A stretch of DNA of 64,000 nucleotides from Lithospermum erythrorhizon (taxonomy: Eukaryota; Streptophyta; Magnoliopsida; Boraginales; Boraginaceae). Shown piece after piece: positions 11,240 to 23,000 of the stretch (positions within the stretch are counted from its first letter, which is position 1; each line of letters opens with the position of its first letter). The notes under the pieces are model-generated. The model saw only the letters and a program-made list of their open reading frames with translations. It was not told where the DNA came from and made no database searches. The stretch spans positions 248,001-312,000 of the forward strand of contig JADFUC010000543.1 of NCBI GenBank assembly GCA_019722365.1. The letters are read 5' to 3'. The position numbers and the translations under genes are program-made.

Positions 11240-12715
11240 TATATATTGTGAGTGTTTTGTAGATGGAGAAAACATGATGTATGCTTGAATTGTTAGGATG
11301 TTTGAAGTAAGTGAGAAGGAATAAGGGTTTATGAAGTGCTTAACTAGGAGAAAGATAGATGTACGTGACAACATGGTGTTTATACTCACAGAACAGGTTA
11401 TTTTATTTGTCGTTACAGTCGTTTTATCGTATATTAAAAAATAGTTAAAGAAATCGTTGAAATGTAAAGACTTAATGATTATTATAACTTTGGTTGGTTG
11501 ATAATTACACATAAGAAAGAGTGATTCTGGGTTTTTATCTTAGACAATGAAATATTTTAAAAAATAATTTAACCTAGAGCGATAAATAACAAAAATGAGT
11601 AATAAACAATAAGGACATGTAGGTTAGAAGATCTTAAAGTAACGCATTATGTGATACTCCATTATTACATGGTGCATATATTTAAGATTATAACCGTTAT
11701 TTTTATAATTTTCAGCTGGTTTTATGAAGATATATAAGATGTGAATTAAAATGTGGGGTTATGATAGTTACAAAATGAAAGCGAGAGTGAAAGAAAGGTC
11801 AAAAGAAAAAATCGAGGTTGAGATTATATCAAAGATTTAAAAATTTAAGTTTAACAAAAGAAATAATCTAATATAAGTTAAATGAGATGTTATGTCTATA
11901 TTATTAATTGACCATAAAATAAAGAATTAATTTTGGTTTGATATAAATATGATACATTTATCTTGGCCCATAACATATCGCGTCGAAGTCTGGAAAGTAT
12001 GTAGTTGTTGAATGATTGCTGATCAATTTGATCACGTGATTAATGATATTATATATAATGTCTGAGGTGGATTCAGGTTTGAAATTGAAGCCAAATTAAT
12101 GTATTCGCATTTTGCCCATACGATAATTTTAATTTTCATAACTTCTTCGTAGGTGTAAATTCTTTTCTTTAATACTATCTGCTACATTGTGTTCAAGTAA
12201 TTGTCTACCAAAGGAGACAAGACATTTAAGCCAATTAAATTATCTTTTTTATTTTTACTGTTAGTAAACTTTTAAATCTTATTTAACAGGTTTTTCATTA
12301 TAATTTTATTATAAAAATAATAAAATAATTTCTTGTGACGAGCTAGCACATATAATAGTCACATGTCAGTATACAAAGGTTGATGACCACAGCCCAATTA
12401 GCATGAAGTTTGAATTTGTCACTAGATAAGTAGTTTATGTTGATTATATGAGCAGTCAAGCAGCTGTGTTTAAGCAACATTGTTAACTTAGAGTTGTTTG
12501 TTAGCTTCCATTCTTGATTAAAAATTAATTAGTCATTACTTAATTTAATTAAATTTGTTTGTTAATAGATGCTTTACAGAACTTAATAAATTAAGTACTA
12601 TAGAATCATAACAAAGATTTTAAGAAGTTAAAATTGTCTGCCTGTTTTCTCCTTTTAAAAGTCAAAAGTAATAAATCCAAAATTTACTTCTCCTTTGCAT
12701 AATTTTCTTGGCATG
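11240..12715. other. AT-rich intergenic sequence
   Basis: No coding frame, RNA gene or recognisable element found. Confidence 0.4.
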
Positions 12716-12719
12716 CAAA

Positions 12720-13390
12720 CATTAATTGTATTAATATTAATATAATAATAATAATAAACAGAAATAAAAATAATAAAAATATAATAATAATAATAATAAT
12801 GAATAATAAAAGGAAACATAAAAAATAATAAAAAATAATCTATATAATAAAAAAGTAATACATATTAAAAAATAATAATATTAAATAATAAGAATAATAA
12901 ATACAAATAAAATGACAACAATAATAATAATAATAATAATAAATACTTGATAATAATAATAGCTAAAATAATAATAATAATAATAATATAACAAAAAATA
13001 TAATAATAATAATAATAATAATAATAGTAATACTAACAATAATAATGAAATAAAAATTAAAATAATTAAAATTAAAATAATAATAGAAAACAATAATAAT
13101 GGTAAACAAAAATAATGATAATAACTAACAATAATGTAAAATAATAACAATAATAATATATAATTGGTAATTATTATTATAATAATAACACTAATAATAA
13201 AATTATTATTATTATTATTATAATAATAATAACACTAATAATAAATATAATAATAATAATTAATGAAATTGTGCTAATAATCTTTAATAACAATTATAAT
13301 AATAATAATTAATAATATGTTTTAATGTCATATTGTATTCTATTTATAAGTAATAATATTTTATTTATTTATTATTGTATTATTTATTAA
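12720..13390. repeat. AAT/ATT microsatellite island
   Basis: About 670 bases dominated by imperfect (AAT)n on the top strand. At about 13170-13250 the strand polarity switches from AAT to ATT and back, so the two blocks can pair as a hairpin. Open frames here (for example a Leu/Ile/Tyr-only minus-strand frame at 12881-13150) are products of the repeat, not genes. Confidence 0.95.
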
Positions 13391-14108
13391 TGGATGATGA
13401 ATATATCAATGAAATAGAGTAGAGTAAAGTTGTCGACTCTGTTCCCCAATTTAAGTCTTTTTAACTTTCTTTAATTGTAACTATCTTCAGTGTAAAATTA
13501 ATTATCATTCCGGTTTAAACATTCAGACGATTCGATTTTGGCTGGGTTTGATTTTAATTTAAATAGGCCCTTACTCTAATTATTCTCTCCTTTTCTTTCT
13601 TTTCCGACATGTATGTGTTTATTACTCATTTTATTCCCCAAATAGATTGTCAATTCCATTTTCAATTGTCAAACTATTGTTAACAAACCAGAGATAAAGG
13701 ATGCGTTAATTATTATATATGTATAATTACACAAAATCCTCATCCCAGATTGAACCTCCCTCTACGACATAAAAAGGGATCGATTTTCAAAAATATCCAA
13801 GTTAGATATATATATATATATATAGAACATATGATAAATTATATAGGAGTATATAGTACTACAAAGTAATTAATTTAAACATACAGGGTTTAATACAAAA
13901 ACAAACAGATTGCATCTGATTTCATGGTTCTTCGAGAAGCTACGGCAACCCAAAATACTCCACGAGGACAAAGGCATGCCAAATGTGTTGGGAATAAATT
14001 CAGAATGGCAACAACTTCAACTGATATTCAGTATTTGTTTTGTGTAGATGAAACTTATACATACCAATCAACAAGTTTTACAGTAATTTAAGCATTTTGA
14101 GACGTTCT
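13391..14108. other. Intergenic sequence
   Basis: AT-rich, with a short (TA)n run at about 13808-13824. It probably holds the 3' flank of the minus-strand membrane-protein blocks to its right. Nothing else is supported. Confidence 0.35.
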
Positions 14109-16188
14109 TCATGTTTTAGATTCAGCTGGAGGAGTGTAACTGCCACGAAGATCCTCACTATATTCCTGCATTTCACCAATGAGAAAGTAAACACTCCATA
14201 CAAAGAGACCTGGAATATAAGGAATAGAGGAAAAATGTAGAAACCAAACTAAGCTAAATTCGTGCGCGGTAATTTGTTATAAAGTTCTAAAACAACCAAA
14301 AGGCAATTTCATTAGAGTTTGTCTACAAAGCGAATAATGAGTTATGAAATTATCAGTTGCAAAGTCTAAATTTCTTAATTCAGTGCCAAGGTATTGTGCG
14401 TCCATTTGAATCATGAATGGTACAAATAAGATGGTTCGAGTGTGCTTAGATAGAGCCCCTACATCCAGATTACTTATAACCCAATGTCCAAAAAGAATTA
14501 AAAATGCAATCAAGATGACATCTGCTTGGTGATGCCACAGAGATATTAGTTGGCGAAATGACATATAATTTCCAAAGGGAGAACCAAAAAGATAAAGTTG
14601 TTTTGTAACTTAAAGAGGGCTAAAGATAAATGGGACAAATTTGAATGAGTGAAGTCCCAACCATAATAAGTAAACAGTATATGATAATAAATGCAAAATT
14701 TCTTCGAGTTGTAAAGGTACGAATAATACTTTCTTAGTGAGTAGTGCGCATTCCCGTCTAAAATTGGATTTAAAATGTCAGAATCAAATTCGGAACTTAT
14801 AACATACACATATGAGTTCTCATGGTGAGAAATGTGATAATACTCTGCCAGATCTCTGGAGGGCCATGGTAACAGCCAGGAAACCATAGGCGTGCCAAAA
14901 TGGCAAAATCACAACAAAGACAACAGTGCAAAGCAAGCTTCCAATGATGCTGGAAAACAATCCAAGATAGCCCAGCCATCGCAACAGTTCTGACAGCCAG
15001 CAACCCGGGGGTCATTTCCGTTCAGGGCTGAGCAATGCAGTATGAGACCAAAAATCCAAGAAACAGACTCTGATTTTGATTGCATTATCAGATCTCAAAA
15101 GATATGATATTCCACGCTACAAGATATGGTTTACTTCTAAAGTTTTCCGACTTCCTTTTTTTGTCCATGTCCTCTGAATACCTATACAATAGTAGAGAAT
15201 TGGATGCTTGGAGAAATGTGCAGTCCCAGCTATCTAGTGAGTCCCTGAGCTTCATCTTTGTCCATTAAGTACGCAATTGCAGCCATCCACGGCAATCACC
15301 TTCCAATGAATGAAATTCGCTAATTAACAAGATCAAATTTAAGATCTGGTTCTTCAATTAACTAATTATTCGCCTATAAATGCTGCCGTTAAATTCAAAT
15401 AGAACTACTAAATATAAATAACAAAGCATGAGACACTTGATTGTAAGTTCTTTAAATACACTATGTATTGGAATCATTTGTTGAATTCACGATAAACATA
15501 TATATGTTAACTTAAATACTTCATTACAATCTGGTGTATAATTTAATGTTTGAACAACATTACATATTCCTTCTTATATACCATTTTGTCTCTCTGGGAG
15601 CTACCGCGTAGAAATTTCAACTGGAAACAAACCTAAGAAGCATTGTGAATAAGGAGAATAGAAAATAAGACACTGGGATCACTTAACTAGGCGACAAGTT
15701 CATACCAAAAACAATACTTTATGTCCATGTAAAATGGGGCTTATATTATCAGGGTGAAGGTTGTCTACTGTCTTCATAACTCGACGGGACTTTGGGATGA
15801 TTTGTAAAATATAATTAGGACGATTTTTCTTAATTCATTTTTAGTACTTCATCAGACTTTAGCGATAAGAAAATTGCATACTTACAGTTTGAACAATAAA
15901 AATACAAGAAAAAACATCGAGCCACAAACAGCCCTGAACTTTATTTTGGCCAAGGTTCTCCTCAATTTCAACAATTCAAAGATTAGATTGAGCTTTACAG
16001 GTGGAGCCAATGTGAAAACCAAAACCTTCTACATTCGAGAAATCAAAATAGTAAAAAAATAGGATGTGGTTAAAATAATTTGAGGAGGTACACCCACCCA
16101 GCCTTGACTGATCTCAGTAATCTAGGCATGAAGCGATGCACAAACTGTTGGGTTCCCCTACACATACTTGGGGCTATTAGTTCATCAT
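14109..16188 (-). CDS. Exon-like blocks of an unidentified multi-pass membrane protein
   Basis: Three minus-strand blocks look like exons. 16188-16098 gives DDELIAPSMC then RGTQQFVHRFMPRLLRSV between a CTGCAG acceptor and a GTGGGT donor. About 14990-14865 gives SELLRWLGYLGLFSS, then a hydrophobic run IIGSLLCTVVFVVILPFW followed by HAYGFLAVTMALQRS. 14209-14109 gives LFVWSVYFLIGEMQEYSEDL then RGSYTPPAESKT-stop after a TTCCAG acceptor, and looks like the true C-terminus. A further hydrophobic block (VILIAFLILFGHWVIS) lies at about 14520-14470. Phases do not all agree, so either exons are missing or the locus is damaged. I do not recognise the family. The hydrophobic segments suggest at least three membrane spans. 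Confidence 0.4.
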
Positions 16189-16189
16189 C

Positions 16190-17280
16190 TGCAGAAGGAA
16201 ATTAATTAACTAATGATGCAAACATGTGAAATCATTGCATCAATCCATATATTCTGTAGAGGAAAAACTAAAGTGATATCTGAAACATGAAAAAAATATA
16301 TAAGTTAACTTAAAATAGCTAGATTACAATGTCATAGTGTATGAAAAGAAATCCTTAAATAGCTGAATTGCAATGTCATGGTGTATAGAAAAAATCCTGG
16401 TGGAAAGGAAATTTATTAGATGCCTTTAAAGTTCAAATTGAAGGCAGCAAAGTCATTACGGTTAAAATGTGCAAAACGCCTTTAAATAAGTCACACCTTC
16501 AGCTTTCTATTCTGTTCTTGAGGTACCGCTAATATTAGATTGGTTATATCGATGAAAAGATATTAAGATACCAAGGAATTTCTCTCACTCACATCCACTA
16601 TGACAACTAATGAGGAACATTAGCAGAAATAATGGACACTAAACTCTAGACACATCATCATGTTTAAATTGAAGCATTATTAAAAGAAACTTTGAAAAAG
16701 AATAAAACCTACATTGGACCTGTATCTATGAATCACTATGAAAATATAGAAAAACAAGAAGGGTTCAATCTAATTTCAAACACAAAACTTTTACCAATTT
16801 GGAGACCCAAAGGAACACCGCATATGGGACTCAAATGCCTAACAACATGACATAAATTATACACGTTCTTATATACGCATAATCCTTTAGAATATCTAGT
16901 ACATACCTGAGACACACAAAATGAATCATCAGTTCACGCTTTGCACGACCTCTATGCAATTCAGTTAAGATCATAACACATGTATTTTTTATTCTTACAA
17001 ATTAATTAAAACATTAAAAATACACAACATATAATACTTAGTCTAAAACATAGCAAAATATAAATTATCCACATGAAGTGCAACAAATAATCCCTCGCAG
17101 AAACAAAAATTACATTAAAACATATGTCATGATCATAGCCGAGTATAACACGAACATCACTAAAGTATCAATTTGTTAAGCCGCTTTTTTGCATTGCAGG
17201 ACTAGAACCAAAACACCTCGATCATTCTTGAAATTAATACCGTGTCACTAACCTTAACGCTAGTGGTTTACACAAACAAA
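16190..17280. other. AT-rich sequence, no supported gene
   Basis: Likely the upstream flank or intron of the minus-strand blocks to the left. No exon could be supported. Confidence 0.3.
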
Positions 17281-17560
17281 TTATATGTCTTCGGAATATC
17301 AATCCACAACCTCACCATTTCAGCATCTTGGTCCAGGGAACAGATCTGCAATAGGTAACGACCCGCCTCGAGATCCTCACTACCCCCTCCCCGCCCCTCC
17401 CGGCCTCATCATCTGCGCCTTCAACCTGAAACCAACAACGACTGTGATATCCTCATACTTCGACTCAGAGCGATGCTCCAGAGTAGAGATCCAGGTCCCT
17501 AGGGGTCCCTCCCTCCTCCTACACTCAACTCAACTTCCCATTCATCATCCTCAATTCCCC
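17281..17560. other. GC-rich block with unresolved coding potential
   Basis: Markedly more GC-rich than its surroundings and open in several frames on both strands. The plus frame starts MSSEYQSTTSPFQHLGPG; one minus frame gives GTWISTLEHRSESKYEDITV. Minus-strand splice-like sites (TTGCAG with GTGAGG downstream, TTTCAG) are present. It could be the 5' end of the membrane-protein gene at 14.1-16.2 kb or part of a separate gene. I cannot choose. Confidence 0.25.
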
Positions 17561-17599
17561 CAAATGTATATATGTATATATATATATATACAAATTTAA

Positions 17600-18780
17600 C
17601 AAATTCAAACCCTAAATTATAGAAATTTATTAATTTATAATTGATTGCAAACCTATAAACAGTCAAAAACAAATCAAATAAATCAGTAGGTATAGTGCCC
17701 ATAATATATACTCAGTATATTATATTGAGTATATGTGATTTATGTGAAAATAGCTATAATGAAACTCAGTACCTTAAAGTTTTAGTCTTGGAATATTTGG
17801 ATGAGTTGATGATGAAGTTGTTTGAAATTTTCATTTTGTATGAGTTTATTTAAAGTCTTACTTTTCGTTTATTTTTAGAAAATATTTTTGTGACTCAAAT
17901 AAATAAGAGCAATGAATAGGAATCGGCAATGGGTAAATAGATACGTTGTCAGGTACGACCGATTCGATTCTCGATTCGTTAAATCGGATCAAAATCGATT
18001 TAGTTTGTGATTTGAACTCACTAAGTTGAAATTGATCGTCATTACGTAACTTTCGATGTCTAAGCTAGACAATATGATGTAATTAAACGCCTCATTAATT
18101 TATACATTCTAAAATATATGGATATATAACAAGAATGTAAAGAATCAAAGAGGCAAGAGAGGAAGGCATGCATTAACCCGATTGTTTAGAGATTGACAAA
18201 CCTAATCATAAAACTCGACTTTCGAGAATTAGGATTGAGGCCACCTTCGTATAACCCTCATTGGGAATATAAGAGGTCGCTCTGGTATTAAATTACTAAC
18301 CATGATTGATATACCTGACACCGCTTTTGAAACCACTCGAAACAGCCTTAAAAATCAGCTAAACATCCACGATTACTGCTCAATGAACAACCTTATAGAT
18401 ATCGACTAGGCAAACACTTAACAAATCCACATTTCGAAGTAAGCCTTGAAAATCCCTCGAAGCATCCAGAAGTTATGTACTGACAGTAAGACAACCTTAT
18501 AAATTCACTACTAGAAAAACCTGCTCAAGTCAGTTTCAAATTATGAAAATTTTGAATTCAGTAGAGCATGGTATGACAACCTTTTTAAAAGAGAAGAGAA
18601 TAACTTTGTCTATTGAATCCGCAATGGATCGATAAAGAGTGAATTAATATGATGGCTGCAATGTAACCCCGCGGATTTGAGTAGATTTGGTTGAAGCTTC
18701 TTTTCTCTTTAAACAATTCAACAAAACAAATTAAAACGTTCCTTCTTTAACACAATCTCTAGATGTAAAAGTTAAATCGA
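17600..18780. other. Intergenic sequence
   Basis: Holds a 9-bp inverted repeat, ATATACTCA/TGAGTATAT, at about 17706-17734, and sequence without a recognisable gene. Confidence 0.35.
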
Positions 18781-18799
18781 TCCTAGTTCAAAGGTCAAA

Positions 18800-20700
18800 A
18801 TGATAATCAAAAAGTAAAAAGATTAATTAAGTGATGCAGTCCGGGTTTCGGTGGCGAGGATCCACAAATCTTGAGAGAGTTGAACTTTGACACGCCTTGG
18901 TCAAATAAATTCCACCAAAAGCAAGATGAGGTTCTTGGGAAATCTCCAAACGATCGAGTTAGTAAAGGATCGAAAGGGTTGTTTGAAAAAAAAAAGAGTT
19001 TGGGTATCAAAATGAACATGATTTGGCCTCAAGGTTTACCTTTATAGTCTATTTGAACATTACTTTGGTGAGAGCCTTGATGATGACTCCTTTGTGCCGA
19101 TTAATGATTTTGTAGCTAAGGGGTCAGTAATTCACGATCTTAATTGAGCAGTGTTGAAAATGGGTCGATTAAACCTTTTTGAAGATAACAAATTGTTTAA
19201 AAGCAGACTAATTAGCTTTCAAGTGAACTGTGATTAGGTTTCATCTTCCAAAGTTCAAAGTGCTTAAAATTATTGACAGTTGGGATATTAGACTTCAGCC
19301 GAGTCAACTGACGTCGAGCTAGCATTAGACTCGTGAAAGTGCTTGCACTCAATTTATTTATAGGCGTTTGTAAAACTTCTACGCTTTAGTATATGTTGTT
19401 TTCGTATAGAGTAATAACTTTTTGGTTAATCTTGAATGGTTTTTAAAATAAATAGTCTGTAATTTACAAATATCGATTGATTAAATGGTTAAAGGCTTCA
19501 TTATAAATAACCGTGGTATTCCTTTCGTTTAAAGTGGCTTGAAACGATCATTATTCGGAGGAAAATTGTTGACCATCGAGACTCCATCTAGAACTTTTGG
19601 TCTCGATAAGGTCTCGTTGATCGAGACCGGACTGAAGATAAGGGTCCTTCCGTAGTACTGACATATAGCGGTTGATACATTTTGCTCGAGGGAAATTTCC
19701 ATCGAGACCCCGTGGTCTCGATGGTCACCGATCATTAGTTCAGAACTGTTTTTAGAAGCTATTTATATAAGCCTTTCATTTAAAACCACCTTTTACACAC
19801 TATTTTGACATTAATCTTCTCTTGCAAATTCAAAAGGTAAAATAGCTTCTAAGCCTTGTCTTACGTAAATTAACTTTGGTAGGTCTTAGTAGTTGTGTGA
19901 TTATTGTAATCTTTATTCAACTATTGATTGGTGGAATCCTTGTGTGGTGTAGCATAGGGGTTCTTTATTCTTGGTTGGGTAGTAAGTGAAATCCTAGGAG
20001 TGAGGTTTGGGTTCCCAGTCTTGGTTGATTATGTGTTGAAATCAGCAGCTTGGAGCCGAATTAAGCGGTTGTAGGCTAGGTGTTTGATAATAGTCTTGAG
20101 AGAGAAGTTGTTTAAGTGTACAAGAACAGTTGCTCGTTACCGGATCCCGAGGTTGGAAAGCGAGAAGGTGTTAAACACTAGAATCGGCTTCGTAGAAATC
20201 TTGTGTATTGTCTCTCTTCGCCTTTCTTTGCTGAGTGTTTCTTTACTTGATTTGATTATATATTAATTGTTTATTTCTGTGACTAATCATTCTCGAGCTT
20301 GGGTAGTTCATTAATCAATTAATTTATATTCACATAGGTTGTTATTTCTGCTTGGTGATTAAAACCCCAAAAGCTAGAAGCAATTTGGAAACCTTATTCA
20401 CCGCCTACAAGGTTATATTTAGGCTATGAAACCGATCAAACCATCGATCAGCGGTCACTTACCGAGTTGTGCTCGGCCCATTTAATTTTGGGCTTTTGGC
20501 ATTCAAATTTTCGAATGGTCCAAGTCTATTTATTGATACCCTTGTTTTATGCGATCCGTTTTGAGGCGTCTTGTGGGCTTAGATCTGGATAAACCCGTTC
20601 ATTTATGAATTATCAATTAGTCTATGAGATTTGATGTTAGAATGAGAGGTTTTTACGCTTTTGGGTCCATGACCAAGGGCATTGATAAGGTTGTTTAATT
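18800..20700 (+). mobile_element. LTR-like retrotransposon segment (promoter, leader and U5-like parts)
   Basis: No protein domain is visible, but the arrangement resembles an LTR. A GGTCTCGA repeat array (19573-19724) is followed by TATTTATATAAGCC (TATA box about 19764-19771). Then comes a leader-like stretch rich in ttcttggttgggtagt-type sequence (19900-20260), unlike any coding exon. Ends and target duplications were not found. I infer a solo or fragmentary LTR. It could instead be an ordinary non-coding repeat. Confidence 0.35.
19573..19724. promoter_or_regulatory. Array of GGTCTCGA / TCGAGACC half-sites with a perfect palindrome
   Basis: Half-sites are at 19577 (CGAGAC, partial), 19599 (GGTCTCGA), 19610 (GGTCTCG), 19621 (TCGAGACC), 19699 (CCATCGAGACC) and 19714 (GGTCTCGATGG). 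The last two form a perfect 11-bp inverted repeat around a 4-bp loop (19699-19724). The array lies 40-190 bp upstream of a TATA box at about 19764, which fits a transcription-factor binding cluster. Confidence 0.45.
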
Positions 20701-20739
20701 CTTTACATTTCTTATCTTTGTAGCAATAGCCCAATTAAA

Positions 20740-23000
20740 TTTGCCACAGTGAAGTCATTATAAATTCGGAACACGAATCCACAATTGATAGACGACTTCG
20801 AGTTTAAAACTACTCGTTTCCTTCAAAAATAAAGATTACGTATAATATTTGAAATGTCGTAGTTTAAAAACTTTACAATCCAATCAGGTGATATCTAACC
20901 AATGACTCCATATATATGGCAATGTCCCCAAACCACTTGATGTGCGTGAGGCTACAAAGAAATAAAGTACTCTACTCGGAATACACAATGACAGGCGCGA
21001 AATGAGGAGGCTAAGTTTAAAGGAAAATACAACAATCAACGGTTGACAACGTCAAAAAATCGAGGCCCAGGGATCTTACCGCCCGATGCTTTCTGCTGCC
21101 ACTGGAACAAAGGCCTCAAAGCAGGCCTCTTGGCTCCATTGCCCTTTTATTGACACAGCTCGTAAATGCCGCCCCGATGCGAAAGGGGTGTAGGCTGCGA
21201 AACTTAGTGAAACTTAACAGGGGTGAACTTTTAAATGCAGGCAGGTCAATCGATAATATAATAGTCAAATATGAATAAAATCATTGCTCCAGCGAAGCCC
21301 ACGCAAAAGATTAAACCACAACACAAATTCCCACAAGGAAGTAAAGGCATGTACATGAAGATATAATGAAGGTTTCGTGACACCCATGGCATTTCCGAGA
21401 AAAGAAATCGATAGGCGCTTCAACTACGACTAAAACTACGAATAAATGAATTCTCACATCTCTCGTATTCCCACAGTATACCAACCTGTCGCCTTATGCT
21501 CGAAATCAAATTACACAGAATGGACTAATCCAACCATCTTCCCGACATACGGTATAAGGCCCGAAACCGCATATACACAAGTATAAAGACGCATGTTTTT
21601 ATACGCGAAAGTATAGAACACGTAGCAGCTCATACACTAGGTATAAGGCACACCGCTCTTTATACACTAAATTATAAGACACGCATTTCTTTATGCACTA
21701 AGTATAAGGCCAATATGGAAATTCGCATATCCTGCAGAAGGGAAGAATCGCTGACTTGTCGTCCACAACATGGGTCAAATCCGATCTGAGGTCACTGAGT
21801 CATAGATAACTTTCTAACCCATTCGCTCTCGATAACCGACTACTCTTTCCCCAGACAATATCCAAACACTGACTAAAACATCTCCTGATAAATAAGTCAA
21901 ACCTGATAAACTTGACAAGACCACAAAAATCATAAGTGCCAGGCCAGGAGCCCACGAAATCCCAATATAAGTTGGGAGTTGACATGCACACCTCAAAGCA
22001 ATCTTGACCCACAGAATAATCACATAATCATACTCTGATACATATATATCATTCTCATTAATCATAACACAATAACATGTTACTTACAATTTATAATGAA
22101 TAAATAAAAATGCGCCCGTGAGATAGAGTACTCACCCTCTGTAGCTACCCTGAAACGCCCACATGGCTTGATAAGTACTTGCAGCTTTTCGCGTCAGCAG
22201 CCTAAGCAAACACTGAAAAGTATAATCAGGCCTGCTACATACCGGCGTTCCACAGAATGCGTAACCAACTCTTAGAGCCCATCTAAGCGATCTAACATGA
22301 TGGATGAAAGCTATCGGATTATAATCCATGTCGGACACAACTGATCGATCCCCAGCCCAAATTCCATCTTATTACTTAATCATTCTAAATCAACATAAGT
22401 CATTTGAATTAATATTTAGTCCATAATGCTGACTATACTCCGAAATAATAATAGTATTTATAACTGACTTGGAATTAACACTTTTCAACATAACTCCTTT
22501 ACAGTAATTTTAAATCACACAATTTAATATCACCGTAACTATAATAAGGTCCCCGACATAGCCTCACACACATTTAAAGTCTTAGAAATATCAACCCAAA
22601 AAAGTCAACGAAAACCTAAAGAAGTCAACCCGGTATGCGTCCTCAAAGCGACTTTCTAGTCATGGTGTCCCTTATATACATCATAGAACCATAACAACTA
22701 AGATTCATCATAAAATTGAATTATGGAAAAGTCAGTAAAAGTCCCAGTATCTTGAAACCAAAGAAATATCTCAAAAGACTTGAACTTTCATGCACTTAAC
22801 TTCGAAGAGAGGATGTGGAGAAACGATACCTAAGCGATCTTGGTTATTCTGATAAGAAATGGAAGGAAAATTTTTCAGGGAGGGGGTGAATCTAAATATA
22901 GAGGAAAAGGAAGAAGATAGAGTTGATTATTGATGATGTGTTGGATAAGTATGACTAGATATTTAAAAAACTAGGTCTCGTTCGATTCAGTTAATTTCTC
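20740..23000. mobile_element. Degenerate LTR-like repeat, copy B
   Basis: Same order of landmarks as copy A: a GAGGCCCAGGGATC..CCGCCC block (about 21061-21086), TACGGTATAAGGC (about 21548) followed here by four more degenerate tataaggc/tataagac units (to about 21710), a gtcaac-rich part (about 22600-22635), and a right block with GTTGATTATTGATGATGTG and CAGTTAATTTCTCG near 22920-23000. No pol domains. The expanded TATAAGGC units distinguish this copy. Orientation is unknown. Confidence 0.5.

Noticed and set aside
12881..13150. 89-codon minus-strand open frame
   Set aside because: It is made of Leu, Ile, Tyr and Ser from the AAT/ATT repeat only.
14277..15015. Overlapping minus-strand frames of 72-113 codons taken as complete genes
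   Set aside because: The better protein signal switches frames at splice-like sites, so they are parts of exons with intron read-through, not single-exon genes.
21541..21710. Repeated TATAAGGC-type units considered as a CRISPR-like array
   Set aside because: Units are short, degenerate and irregularly spaced in a plant retrotransposon-like region; there are no spacers of constant length.
21800..22338. Minus-strand open frames of 68-83 codons
   Set aside because: They fall in LTR-like copy B and have no recognisable domain.
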